Assembly: GCA_964509765.1 (NCBI GenBank)
Contig: CAZDYI010000033.1
Coordinates: 1 to 18,877 of the forward strand
Direction: 5' to 3'
From: CAZDYI01 sp964509765
GTDB taxonomy: Bacteria > Pseudomonadota > Gammaproteobacteria > Tethybacterales > Tethybacteraceae
Length of the DNA: 18,877 nucleotides
The position numbers and the translations under genes are program-made. Positions within the stretch are counted from its first letter, which is position 1, and every line of letters begins with the position of its first letter. Under the pieces are notes generated by a model. That model had not been told where the DNA came from and made no database searches. It saw only the letters and a program-made list of their open reading frames with translations. Positions 1 to 7,919 of this stretch are shown piece after piece.

Positions 1-1
1 T

Positions 2-3000
2 CCGGGCAATGACGTTGATTTCCGCATCGATCCCCCGACTGTGGTGTTGAGTGACACCACTCCTTTTTCGTTCGAAGCGAGGAGGACTGTCTGGGGAGAC
101 TGCACAAGCGGATGCACAAACGGGGTTATAGGCATGTCGGCTACGAGCATGGACGCTGCTTTCGGCGGCATGACGAGGAATGTCCAATTGGTTTGGTATG
201 GCGCAGCTCCGGAGTGGTGGATCGCCAACAACTACGGCCCGGGCCTTGACAATGGCAACCGAGTCGTCATCAACGTGTCCGAGGGCGACACGGGCAACAT
301 CCGAGCCGCCATGTCGAGCGACATCATCACCGATGACGTAAACGTCATTGGGGTTGAGTTGCTTGGCGGGGGCGATTCGAGGGTGAGGTACACCGGACCG
401 TCCGAGCTGTCGATACCCTTTGCAAGCGAAGGTTGGTCCTCAAACGCTGCCACCTATGAAGTTGACTCTGGCGACGGCTCGGCCGGCATGGCGACCATCA
501 GGTTCACGTTCACAGCAGGAGCATCCGATGCATTCCAAGCGGCGTGGTCGGAAGTCCAGGGCAACCTGGCGACCGCAATAATCAACATTCAGGAACAGGT
601 TGACGGCGACCTGGAGGTGACCGCGCCGGACCCGTTCGAGATCTCCGAGGGCAGCTCTGCGGAAATCGACCTGATTCTCAGTGACCAGCCGCTGTCCAAC
701 AACGTGACCGTGACTGTCGAGGTCGGCGATGGCCTTGTTGTGCACGAGCCGACGGACCCGAAGGTGGTCTTCACGCGCGACAACTGGAACATGAGCCGTC
801 GGGTGGTCGTGTCAGTCACCGACGACGACATCCAAGGCCCGAGTTCGAGCGAGGTGCGGCTGAGGCTTCTGACCAACGACAGTTTCTACGAGGTCGCAAA
901 AGCTGATACGGATGTGCTCGCTGTCGCGCTCACCGACAACGACACCGTCGGGCTGGCGGTCGCCCCTGCAGGGTCATTGGACGTCAACATCGGCAACCAG
1001 ATCGCGGTGCAGGTCCGGCTGACGAGCGAGCCCACCGGCGCCGTGGCTGTCGAGACCGGTTTGGTGATCGACGCGGTGCCCGCAGGCATCGACATCGATG
1101 CAATGCCGATGGTTCTGAACTTCGACGCAAGCAACTGGTCAGACGCACAGGACGTCGTGATCGCGGCGGCGTACTCCGACCCGCTCAACGAGGTAGACGT
1201 CGGCATGGGGAGGGGGATTTCCCTTCAGCTCAACCCGTCGTCGTCCGCGGACGCGAACTACCATGCGCTCGACGCTGTCGAGCGCGCAGGCATGCTGCTT
1301 CCGGCGATCCCGCCGATAGTCGGCATGTTCGTAGTCACGACCCCGGACCCGTTCAACGTCCCCGAGGGCGGCTCGGCAGCAGTCGGCGTGGTGCTCACCG
1401 AGCAGCCTGCTACCCACAACGTCACGGTCACCCTCGAGCACGTCGGCGGGATGATGGTGCACTCGCCTTCGGACCCGAAGCACGTCTTCACGCGCGACAA
1501 CTGGAACCTGCCCCGTCAGTTCGTGCTGACGGTCGCGGACGACAACATCCAGGACCTGGACACCGCGGAGCGGGTAACCCTGAGGGAACTGTCCAACGAC
1601 CCGAACTACTCGGACGCGAAGGACAACCCGCAGGAGTTCGACGTGACGGTGATCGAGAACGACGTTGCGGCCTTGTCCGTGTCGCCGTCGGGCGATCTGC
1701 GGCTGGACGTCGGGGAGTCGCTCACGCTCAGGGTCGCTCTTGCGACCGAGCCGACAGAGGCCGTGGACGTCGCGCGCATGTTCACCGCGACCTCCGTGCC
1801 GGCCGGGATCAATGTCGCCCTTGCGCCCGGGGGAACGGATCCGAGCTTCACCACGACCAACTGGAACGAGCCCCAGGACATAGTCATCACGGCGGGGTAC
1901 ACAGACCCGGCCAACGAGGTTGAGTTCGAGGACGACATAGAGTTTACGCTCGAGCTTGACGCCTCCTCGTCTGACGCTGCCTATGACGACCTTGATGTCG
2001 TCATGCTGTCAGGCGCGGTCAGCGCCGGCGGCCCGGATGAGGCGGTGCACACCGGCAGGGCGGTGGGCGCCTCGTCGCTGGGCGCGACTCAGTTCGCCCT
2101 TGACGTCGTCGGCGAGCAGGTCGGAGCGGGCATCGGCGGTCTGGAGACCCCGGCCCTGCGCCTTGCTTCGCCCTCTGCTTCCGCCGGCACTGACGGTGAC
2201 TGGGCGCAGCTCGAGGGTGGCTGGCGCTCCGACTTCGGATCTCTTGTCGGCCGCGGCTCTGGCTTCAGCCTGCCGCTCGACGACGACGGCCGCTACCTTA
2301 TGTGGGCCCGGGTGGGCTTGAGCAACTTCGACGGTACCTCGGCTTTCGAGGACGCTGAGGCCTCGTACGACGGCGACCAGTTCGGCGGCATGCTCGGCGT
2401 CAGCCGCTACAACCCGTCGGGCCGGGTGATGGGCATCGCGGTCTCGCGCACGGGATCGGAGACCGACCTGACGGGCTCCGGCGACCTTGTGTCGACGGAG
2501 CAGGACACCACTGCGGTGCATCCGTACTTCGGCATGCAGCTCGACCGTGCGAGCCGGGCCTGGGTGCTAGGCAGCTTCGGTCGCGGGGAGATCGAGGCGA
2601 GCATGGCCGACGGGACGAAGGTCAAGGCCGACACATCCTCGCGGGCGGCCGGCGCGGGCTTCGCGCGCGCCTGGGAGCAGGGCGAGCTCGACCTGGCGCT
2701 GCGGCTCGAGGGCGCGTTCGGCGAAAGCGAGCTCGAGCAGTCCGCGGGCTTCACCGCCGAGGGGCTGGTCAACGAGGACGACACGCCGCTGTCGAGCGAG
2801 TTCACCCGCATACGGACGGAGATTGAGGTCAGCCTTCCGTACATGCTTCCGGCCGGAGGCGAGGTGCACCCGTACATGCTGCTCGGCGCCCGCTACGACG
2901 GCGGCGACCTGGGCGGCGACGTCGGGGTTGAGGCCGGCGGCGGACTGCGGGCGAGGATCGGCAACGCCTACCACGTTGACCTGCGCGCGCGCTTCCAGGT

Positions 3001-3310
3001 CAACGACGCCGACCACAACGAGCACAGCTTCGGAGGCCGGGTCACATACGACCCGGCGCAGGACCGCAGGGGACTGACGGGCTCCGTCTCGCGCGGCCTC
3101 GGCGAGGGCGCCGCCGTAGAGGGCACGGTCGGCTATGGCTGGGGGACGAGCCTGTTCGGCCAGGGCGGGGTGGCCGGCCCGTCGCTGACCTACGACAGCG
3201 GCGACGGGGACTACGTGATGGGCTTCGGCTTCGACTCCGACCGGCTGCGCGTGATCATCGACGGCGGCTCCGACGGCGCCTCGGCGCGCCTTTCCTACAG
3301 GGCCAGGTAA
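2..3310 (+). CDS. Autotransporter-like surface protein with Calx-beta-like repeats (5' end outside window)
   Basis: The frame is open from base 2 and ends at TAA 3308-3310. The 13 codons before GTG 41 align with the paralogue at 4356-7886, so the true start lies upstream of the window. The visible part has an N-terminal region (about 2-600) with a close Cys pair (WGDCTSGC). Two tandem repeats of about 240 residues follow, beginning near 617 and 1336 with a PDPF...EG motif. Each repeat contains two beta-sandwich units marked by an Asn-Trp signature (FTRDNWN, FDASNWS, FTTTNWN), which resembles Calx-beta domains. From about 2200 a Gly- and aromatic-rich segment of about 370 residues looks like an autotransporter beta-barrel. 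The inferred role is outer-membrane display of the repeat region; the ligand is unknown. Unlike many barrels it ends in Arg (LSYRAR) rather than an aromatic residue. I am confident of a surface protein, less so of the exact domain family. Confidence 0.8.
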   Translation, partial: PGNDVDFRIDPPTVVLSDTTPFSFEARRTVWGDCTSGCTNGVIGMSATSMDAAFGGMTRNVQLVWYGAAPEWWIANNYGPGLDNGNRVVINVSEGDTGNIRAAMSSDIITDDVNVIGVELLGGGDSRVRYTGPSELSIPFASEGWSSNAATYEVDSGDGSAGMATIRFTFTAGASDAFQAAWSEVQGNLATAIINIQEQVDGDLEVTAPDPFEISEGSSAEIDLILSDQPLSNNVTVTVEVGDGLVVHEPTDPKVVFTRDNWNMSRRVVVSVTDDDIQGPSSSEVRLRLLTNDSFYEVAKADTDVLAVALTDNDTVGLAVAPAGSLDVNIGNQIAVQVRLTSEPTGAVAVETGLVIDAVPAGIDIDAMPMVLNFDASNWSDAQDVVIAAAYSDPLNEVDVGMGRGISLQLNPSSSADANYHALDAVERAGMLLPAIPPIVGMFVVTTPDPFNVPEGGSAAVGVVLTEQPATHNVTVTLEHVGGMMVHSPSDPKHVFTRDNWNLPRQFVLTVADDNIQDLDTAERVTLRELSNDPNYSDAKDNPQEFDVTVIENDVAALSVSPSGDLRLDVGESLTLRVALATEPTEAVDVARMFTATSVPAGINVALAPGGTDPSFTTTNWNEPQDIVITAGYTDPANEVEFEDDIEFTLELDASSSDAAYDDLDVVMLSGAVSAGGPDEAVHTGRAVGASSLGATQFALDVVGEQVGAGIGGLETPALRLASPSASAGTDGDWAQLEGGWRSDFGSLVGRGSGFSLPLDDDGRYLMWARVGLSNFDGTSAFEDAEASYDGDQFGGMLGVSRYNPSGRVMGIAVSRTGSETDLTGSGDLVSTEQDTTAVHPYFGMQLDRASRAWVLGSFGRGEIEASMADGTKVKADTSSRAAGAGFARAWEQGELDLALRLEGAFGESELEQSAGFTAEGLVNEDDTPLSSEFTRIRTEIEVSLPYMLPAGGEVHPYMLLGARYDGGDLGGDVGVEAGGGLRARIGNAYHVDLRARFQVNDADHNEHSFGGRVTYDPAQDRRGLTGSVSRGLGEGAAVEGTVGYGWGTSLFGQGGVAGPSLTYDSGDGDYVMGFGFDSDRLRVIIDGGSDGASARLSYRAR
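923..3166 (+). repeat. Long duplicated segment, copy 1 (copy 2 at 5496-7739)
   Basis: The two surface-protein genes share a nearly identical, ungapped segment at a constant offset of 4573, checked at several points (923/5496, 1321/5894, 3088/7661, 3158/7731). Upstream and downstream the genes are still homologous but clearly diverged. This suggests tandem duplication kept similar by gene conversion. It could also support recombination that would delete the SDR gene between them. Confidence 0.8.
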
Positions 3311-3322
3311 GGGCCTTCGCGT

Positions 3323-3343
3323 CCCGCCGGCTGCGCCGGTGGG
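3323..3343. other. GC-rich hairpin after first surface-protein gene
   Basis: CCCGCCGGC (3323-3331) pairs with GCCGGTGGG (3335-3343) over a 3-nt loop: nine pairs, one of them G.U. It starts 12 nt after the TAA of the surface-protein gene. No T-run follows on the plus strand (AAAATCT does), so it is not a textbook intrinsic terminator. It may slow polymerase or protect the mRNA 3' end. Confidence 0.4.
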
Positions 3344-3354
3344 AAAATCTGCAC

Positions 3355-3381
3355 GCGCGGCGCCGGCAAGGCGCGGCGCGC
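3355..3381 (+). promoter_or_regulatory. Leader hairpin just before the SDR ribosome binding site
   Basis: GCGCG-GCGCC (3355-3364) pairs with GGCGC-GG-CGCGC (3370-3381): ten G-C pairs with a two-base GG bulge and a GGCAA loop. It ends 3 nt before the Shine-Dalgarno AAAGGAG at 3385-3391, so folding could affect ribosome loading on the dehydrogenase gene. The pairing is visible in the sequence; a regulatory role is inference. Confidence 0.35.
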
Positions 3382-3398
3382 AGAAAAGGAGTCGACCC

Positions 3399-4178
3399 AT
3401 GGCCATCAACGAAACTGCAGCCTTCAGCGACCTCAAGGGCGCCTCGGTGTTCATCACCGGCGGCGGATCGGGAATAGGGGCCGCGCTCACCGAGGGCTTC
3501 ATCGAGCAGGGCGCGAAGGTCGCGTTCGTCCAGCGCTCGGACGCGACCGGGTTCGCCGACGGTGTGGAGAAGCGCCTCGGCAGCCGGCCGCTTGCGATCG
3601 AGTGCGACGTCTCCGACGTCGGCGCGCTCAGGGATTCGATCGACAAGGCGGCCGACGCGCACGGGCCTGTCTCGGTTCTCGTGAGCAACGCTGCGAACGA
3701 CCAGCGCCACAAGACTGACGAGGTCACCGTCGAGTTCTGGGACTGGAACCACTCGATCAACCTGCGCCCGTACTTCTTCGCCGCCCAGGCCGTCATCCCG
3801 GGGATGAGAAAGGCGGGCGGCGGGTCGATCGTCAACATGTCGTCGATCAGCTACCTGGTCGGCAACGCGGGCTACCCGGCGTACACCGCAGCCAACGCCG
3901 CGATCACCGCGCTGACGAGGTCGCTCGCGCGCGAGCACGGCCCCGACAGGATCCGCGTCAACGCGCTCGCGCCGGGCTGGGTGCTGACCGACAGGCAGAA
4001 GGAGCTGTGGGCGACGCCCGAGCTGCTCGAGCAGCACATGGCCAAGCAGTGCCTCAAGGAGCACCTGGTCGAGGCCGACATGGTCTGCCCGGTGCTGTTC
4101 CTCGCCTCCAAGGCGTCGCGCATGATGACCGGACAGGTCATGCCGGTCGACGGCGGGGTGGTCACAAACTCCGGCTAG
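3399..4178 (+). CDS. Short-chain dehydrogenase, aldose 1-dehydrogenase-like, catalytic Lys replaced by Asn
   Basis: 259 residues, usual for a classical SDR. ATG 3399 is chosen because AAAGGAG lies 7 nt upstream; in-frame upstream codons have no such site. The Rossmann motif TGGGSGIG is at residues 20-27. The segment SNAANDQRH and the later APGWVLTDRQ resemble NAD(P)-dependent sugar 1-dehydrogenases (D-xylose, L-arabinose or D-galactose dehydrogenase group), which oxidise an aldose to its lactone in the cytosol. The catalytic Ser149 and Tyr162 are in place, but the Lys of the YxxxK motif is Asn166 (AAC 3894-3896; motif YTAAN). That Lys lowers the Tyr pKa and binds the nicotinamide ribose, so activity may be weak or altered. 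The C-terminal VDGG motif is normal. The gene sits between two surface-protein paralogues, 88 nt after the first, with no obvious functional link to them. SDR membership is sure; the substrate is a guess from similarity. Confidence 0.85.
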   Translation: MAINETAAFSDLKGASVFITGGGSGIGAALTEGFIEQGAKVAFVQRSDATGFADGVEKRLGSRPLAIECDVSDVGALRDSIDKAADAHGPVSVLVSNAANDQRHKTDEVTVEFWDWNHSINLRPYFFAAQAVIPGMRKAGGGSIVNMSSISYLVGNAGYPAYTAANAAITALTRSLAREHGPDRIRVNALAPGWVLTDRQKELWATPELLEQHMAKQCLKEHLVEADMVCPVLFLASKASRMMTGQVMPVDGGVVTNSG

Positions 4179-4228
4179 GGGCGCCGCTCCGGGCCGCGCA
4201 GGGGAAGGGCGTCCGCCGCCTGGATGTG

Positions 4229-4234
4229 TATAAT
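4229..4234 (+). promoter_or_regulatory. -10 promoter element upstream of second surface-protein gene
   Basis: A perfect TATAAT stands in otherwise GC-rich DNA, 79 nt before ATG 4313. No good -35 hexamer is seen at 16-18 nt spacing (AGGGCG at 17), so the promoter may depend on an activator or be moderate in strength. Transcription would start near 4241 and include the leader hairpin at 4257-4279. Confidence 0.5.
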
Positions 4235-4256
4235 ACCTGCGGAGTTGATTGTTAGG

Positions 4257-4279
4257 GTGCGGATGGTGTCCGTCCGCAC
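4257..4279 (+). promoter_or_regulatory. Strong hairpin in 5' leader of second surface-protein gene
   Basis: GTGCGGATGG (4257-4266) pairs with CCGTCCGCAC (4270-4279) over a TGT loop: ten pairs including one G.U. It lies between the TATAAT element and the Shine-Dalgarno near 4298. It could stabilise the mRNA or regulate expression; the pairing is visible, the function is not. Confidence 0.45.
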
Positions 4280-4297
4280 TGGCACTGGCAATCAGAT

Positions 4298-4315
4298 GAG
4301 GAAGCTAATACAATG
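4298..4315 (+). promoter_or_regulatory. Ribosome binding site and ATG deciding the start of the second surface-protein gene
   Basis: GAGGAAG (4298-4304) precedes ATG 4313-4315 by 8 nt. This is the only good initiation site upstream of the signal-peptide coding region. Read as given, this ATG stays open for only 12 codons and stops at TGA 4349-4351. A poly-G run of 9 or 12 instead of 10 would join it in frame to the signal peptide and the rest of the protein. Confidence 0.6.
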
Positions 4316-4323
4316 AATCTGAT

Positions 4324-4333
4324 GGGGGGGGGG
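4324..4333 (+). repeat. Homopolymeric G10 tract, candidate phase-variation switch
   Basis: Ten consecutive G directly follow the AT of an ATG codon (4322-4324) and lie between the best start (ATG 4313) and the signal peptide. Poly-G tracts of 8-12 in the first codons of outer-membrane genes are established slipped-strand switches, for example in Neisseria and Campylobacter. With G9 or G12 the reading frame runs from ATG 4313 into LRRLALRG and onward; with G10 as given it is out of frame (OFF). Confidence 0.6.
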
Positions 4334-4355
4334 TATTTTCCCTCAACGTGACCGT

Positions 4356-7300
4356 TTGCGGCGCCTTGCGCTCCGCGGCCTCGGGACCCTAACCGCACTG
4401 CTGGCACTTTTCTCCGCAGCGGCTGTCCCCGGCCCTGTGCACGGCCAGGACTTGGTGACGTTCAGCGAGCCGTTCTGGCGCAATGGCATCTGGACCACAT
4501 TCAACGTCGCACTGTCGCGGGCGCCATCTCCAGGCGAGACGGTGACGGTCACCTTCTCCGCGCCCAATAGCGACTTGCAGTTCCGGAACAACCCCCAGAC
4601 CATTGTGTTCTCCGACGCAATGCCCACAGGACTCGAACTGAGGAGGACCATATGGGGAAACTGCACCGAAATTTGCGGAGGCGGAAAGATTGGCTGGTCG
4701 GCCGCGAGCGGGGACACAAGCTTCAACGGACAGTCAGGGCAGAACTCAAACTACATTGCGGTATATGGGGACCCTCCGTGGTGGGGCATCACTGACGGGA
4801 ACTTTGGGCCGGGTCGGGACAGCGGTAACCTGGCGGTCATTAACGTCGCGGAGGGCGGCAATGGCAACATTCGCATTCGTATCGCGGACGGAAGAATTAC
4901 TAGGGATGAACATAACATTGATGTTGAACTTGTTGATGACATGGGTGATTCCAGGGTGAGTTACACAGGACCTGCCGTAATAACCATACCCAACAACAGT
5001 GAAGATTGGAGTTCGACCGCAGCCACCTACGCGGTGGGAACCGGTGACGGCTCCGCAGGGAGCGCTACCATCCGCTTCACGTTTAGAGCAGGGTCGGGTG
5101 ATGCGGCCCAAACCGCTTGGTCGGAAGTCCAAGGTAACCTCGCTACTGCCGTCATCAACATCCAGGAAGTGATCGTCGGCAGCCAGATGGTCACCCACAA
5201 CGACCCGTTCGTAATCGACGAGGGCAGCCTCGGCATAATCGACCTGGAGCTCAGCCACCAGCCCGCGACCGATCCGGTCACGGTGACGGTCATCCTCAGC
5301 GACAACCTCGTTCTGTCCTCGCCGTCGGACGACGAGATCGTCTTCACGCGGGAAAACTGGGACATGAGCCGGAGGATTCGCATTTCCTATCCCGAGGACG
5401 ACATCCAGGGCGATCCGTCGGGCGATGTCCGCCTGGAGCTCGGTACCAACGACGCGAACTACACGGCCGCGAGAACGGACCCCTACGTCCTTCCCGTCGC
5501 GCTCACCGACAACGACACCGTCGGGCTGGCGGTCGCGCCGGCCGGTTCCCTGGACGTTAACATCGGCAACCAGATCGAGGTGCAGGTCCAGCTGACCAGC
5601 GAGCCCACCGGCGCGGTCGCGGTCGAGACCGGCCTGGTGATCGACGCGGTGCCCGCAGGCATCGACATCGAGGCGACGCCTATGGTTCTGAACTTCGACG
5701 CCAGCAATTGGTCCGACGCTCAGGATGTCGTGATCCGCGCGGCGTACTCCGACCCGCTCAACGAGGTCGACGTTGGCATGGGGAGGGGGATTTCCCTTCA
5801 GCTCAACCCGTCGTCGTCCGCGGACGCGAACTACAACGCTCTCGACGCGGTTGAGCGGGCGGGCATGCTGCTTCCGGCGATCCCGCCGATAGTCGGCATG
5901 TTCGTCGTCACGACCCCGGACCCGTTCAACGTCCCCGAGGGCGGCTCGGCAGCAGTCGGCGTGGTGCTCACCGAGCAGCCCGCCACCCACAACGTCACGG
6001 TCACTCTCGAGCACGTCGGCGGGATGATGGTGCACTCGCCTTCGGACCCGAAGCACATCTTCACTCGCGACAACTGGAACCTGCCCCGTCAGTTCGTGCT
6101 GACGGTCGCCGACGACAACATCCAGGACCTTGACACCGCGGAGCGAATAACCCTGAAGGTACTGTCCAACGACCCCAACTACTCGGACGCGAAGGACAAC
6201 CCGCAGGAATTCGACGTGACGGTGATCGAGAACGACGTTGCGGCCCTGTCCGTGTCGCCGTCGGGCGATCTGCGGCTGGACGTCGGCGAGTCGCTCACGC
6301 TCAGGGTCGCGCTTGCGACCGAGCCGACCGCGGCCGTGAACGTCGCGCGCATGTTCACCGCGACATCCGTCCCGGCCGGCATAGAGGTCGCCCTTGCGCC
6401 CGGCGGATCGGACCCGAGCTTCTCAACGACCGACTGGAACGAGCCCCAGGACATAGTCATCACGGCGGGGTACACAGACCCGGCCAACGAGGTTGAGCTC
6501 GAGGACGACATCGAGTTCGAGCTCGAGCTTGACGCCTCCTCGTCGGACGCTGCCTATGACGACCTCGACGTGGTCCGTCTGTCAGGCGCGGTAAGCCCCG
6601 GCGGCCCGGAGGAGGCCGTACACACCAGCAAGGCGGTCGGAGCCTCGTCGCTGGGCGCGACTCAGTTCGCCCTTGACGTCGTTGGCGAGCAGGTCGGCGC
6701 GGGAATCGGCGGGCTGGAGACTCCGGCCCTGCGTCTTGCGTCGCCCTCGGCTTCCGCCGGCCCCGACGGGGACTGGGCGCAGATGGAAGGAGGCTGGCGC
6801 TCCGACTTCGGCTCTCTCGTCGGCCGCGGCTCGGGCTTCAGCCTGCCGCTCGACGACGACGGCCGCTACCTGATGTGGGCCCGGGTGGGCTTGAGCAACT
6901 TCGACGGTACCTCGGCGTTCGAGGACGCGGAGGCCTCGTATGACGGCGACCAGTTCGGGGGGATGCTCGGCGTCAGCCGCTACGACGCGTCGGGGCGGGT
7001 GATGGGCATCGCGGTCTCGCGCACGGGATCGGAGACCGACCTGGAAGGCTCCGGCGACCTGGTGTCGACGGAGCAGGACACCACGGCGGTGCATCCGTAC
7101 TTCGGCATGCAGCACGACCGCGCGAGCCGGGTCTGGGTGCTCGGAAGCCTCGGCCGCGGCGAGATCGAGGCGAGCATGGCCGACGGGACGAAGGTCAAGG
7201 CCGACACCTCATCCCGCGCTGCAGGAGCTGGCTTCTCTCGCGCGTGGGAGCAGGGCGAGCTCGACCTTGCCCTGCGGATCGAGGGCGCCTTCGGCGAGAG

Positions 7301-7886
7301 CGAGCTCGAGCAGTCCGCGGGGTTCACCGCCGAGGGGCTGGTCAACGAGGACGACACCCCGCTGTCGAGCGAGTTCACCCGGATCCGCACTGAGGTCGAG
7401 GTCGGCCTGCCGTACATGCTTCCGGCCGGCGGCGAGGTGCACCCGTACATGCTGCTCGGCGCGCGCTACGACGGCGGCGACCTGGGCGGCGACGTCGGGG
7501 TCGAGGCCGGCGGCGGGCTGCGCGCGAGGATCGGCAACGCCTACCACGTTGACCTGCGCGCGCGCTTCCAGGTCAACGACTCCGACCACAACGAGCACAG
7601 CTTCGGCGGAAGGGTCACCTACGACCCGGCTCAGGACCGCAGGGGACTGACGGGCTCCGTCTCGCGCGGCCTAGGCGAGGACGGAGCCGTAGAGGGAACG
7701 GTTGGCTACGGCTGGGGAACGAGCCTGTTCGGCCAGCAAGGAGTGATTGGCCCCTCGCTGATCTACGAGGACGAGCGGACGGGTGCAAAACTGGGCTTCG
7801 ACTCTGACCGCCTGCGGATGCATGTCCGCGGCGGCGGGGGTGAGGACGAGGTCCGTCTGGAATACACGGCCGTCCCTGCCTGGTAG
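4356..7886 (+). CDS. Autotransporter-like surface protein with Calx-beta-like repeats, probably phase-variable
   Basis: The uninterrupted frame from TTG 4356 encodes 1176 residues, but TTG 4356 has no Shine-Dalgarno; the likely natural start is ATG 4313, out of frame here because of G10 at 4324-4333. A Sec signal peptide follows (RRLALRG, a hydrophobic core LGTLTALLALFSAAA, cleavage near PVHG-QD). Next come an N-terminal domain (to about 275) with a close Cys pair (WGNCTEIC), two repeats of about 240 residues (from about 279 and 518) with four Asn-Trp-marked beta-sandwich units, and a C-terminal barrel-like region (about 804-1176) ending in Trp, as usual for outer-membrane barrels. It matches the gene at 2-3310 without gaps over 923-3166 versus 5496-7739, but the N-terminal domain and last strands differ. 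The N-terminal domain is also richer in A/T codons. The inferred role is an adhesin or shielding protein displayed by type V secretion. Confidence 0.8.
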   Translation: MRRLALRGLGTLTALLALFSAAAVPGPVHGQDLVTFSEPFWRNGIWTTFNVALSRAPSPGETVTVTFSAPNSDLQFRNNPQTIVFSDAMPTGLELRRTIWGNCTEICGGGKIGWSAASGDTSFNGQSGQNSNYIAVYGDPPWWGITDGNFGPGRDSGNLAVINVAEGGNGNIRIRIADGRITRDEHNIDVELVDDMGDSRVSYTGPAVITIPNNSEDWSSTAATYAVGTGDGSAGSATIRFTFRAGSGDAAQTAWSEVQGNLATAVINIQEVIVGSQMVTHNDPFVIDEGSLGIIDLELSHQPATDPVTVTVILSDNLVLSSPSDDEIVFTRENWDMSRRIRISYPEDDIQGDPSGDVRLELGTNDANYTAARTDPYVLPVALTDNDTVGLAVAPAGSLDVNIGNQIEVQVQLTSEPTGAVAVETGLVIDAVPAGIDIEATPMVLNFDASNWSDAQDVVIRAAYSDPLNEVDVGMGRGISLQLNPSSSADANYNALDAVERAGMLLPAIPPIVGMFVVTTPDPFNVPEGGSAAVGVVLTEQPATHNVTVTLEHVGGMMVHSPSDPKHIFTRDNWNLPRQFVLTVADDNIQDLDTAERITLKVLSNDPNYSDAKDNPQEFDVTVIENDVAALSVSPSGDLRLDVGESLTLRVALATEPTAAVNVARMFTATSVPAGIEVALAPGGSDPSFSTTDWNEPQDIVITAGYTDPANEVELEDDIEFELELDASSSDAAYDDLDVVRLSGAVSPGGPEEAVHTSKAVGASSLGATQFALDVVGEQVGAGIGGLETPALRLASPSASAGPDGDWAQMEGGWRSDFGSLVGRGSGFSLPLDDDGRYLMWARVGLSNFDGTSAFEDAEASYDGDQFGGMLGVSRYDASGRVMGIAVSRTGSETDLEGSGDLVSTEQDTTAVHPYFGMQHDRASRVWVLGSLGRGEIEASMADGTKVKADTSSRAAGAGFSRAWEQGELDLALRIEGAFGESELEQSAGFTAEGLVNEDDTPLSSEFTRIRTEVEVGLPYMLPAGGEVHPYMLLGARYDGGDLGGDVGVEAGGGLRARIGNAYHVDLRARFQVNDSDHNEHSFGGRVTYDPAQDRRGLTGSVSRGLGEDGAVEGTVGYGWGTSLFGQQGVIGPSLIYEDERTGAKLGFDSDRLRMHVRGGGGEDEVRLEYTAVPAW
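5496..7739 (+). repeat. Long duplicated segment, copy 2 (copy 1 at 923-3166)
   Basis: Partner of the segment at 923-3166. Most differences between the copies are synonymous or conservative changes. It covers the second half of repeat 1, all of repeat 2 and most of the beta-barrel. Confidence 0.8.
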
Positions 7887-7897
7887 GATATTGCGCG

Positions 7898-7917
7898 GCG
7901 CCGCACTTAGGCGGCGC
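7898..7917. terminator. Hairpin between convergent genes
   Basis: GCGCCGC (7898-7904) pairs with GCGGCGC (7911-7917) over a 6-nt loop, in the 33-nt gap between the stop of the surface protein and the stop of the methyltransferase on the other strand. It has no T-run on either strand, so a bidirectional terminator role is only suggested by position. Confidence 0.35.
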
Positions 7918-7919
7918 GC

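Noticed and set aside
41..43. GTG 41 as start of the first surface protein
   Set aside because: The frame is open upstream and those residues align with the paralogue, so GTG 41 is internal.
2567..6056. Long minus-strand open frames opposite the surface-protein and SDR genes
   Set aside because: Their composition is the Arg/Ala/Gly-rich type expected from antisense frames of GC-rich genes, and the plus-strand frames have clear domains.
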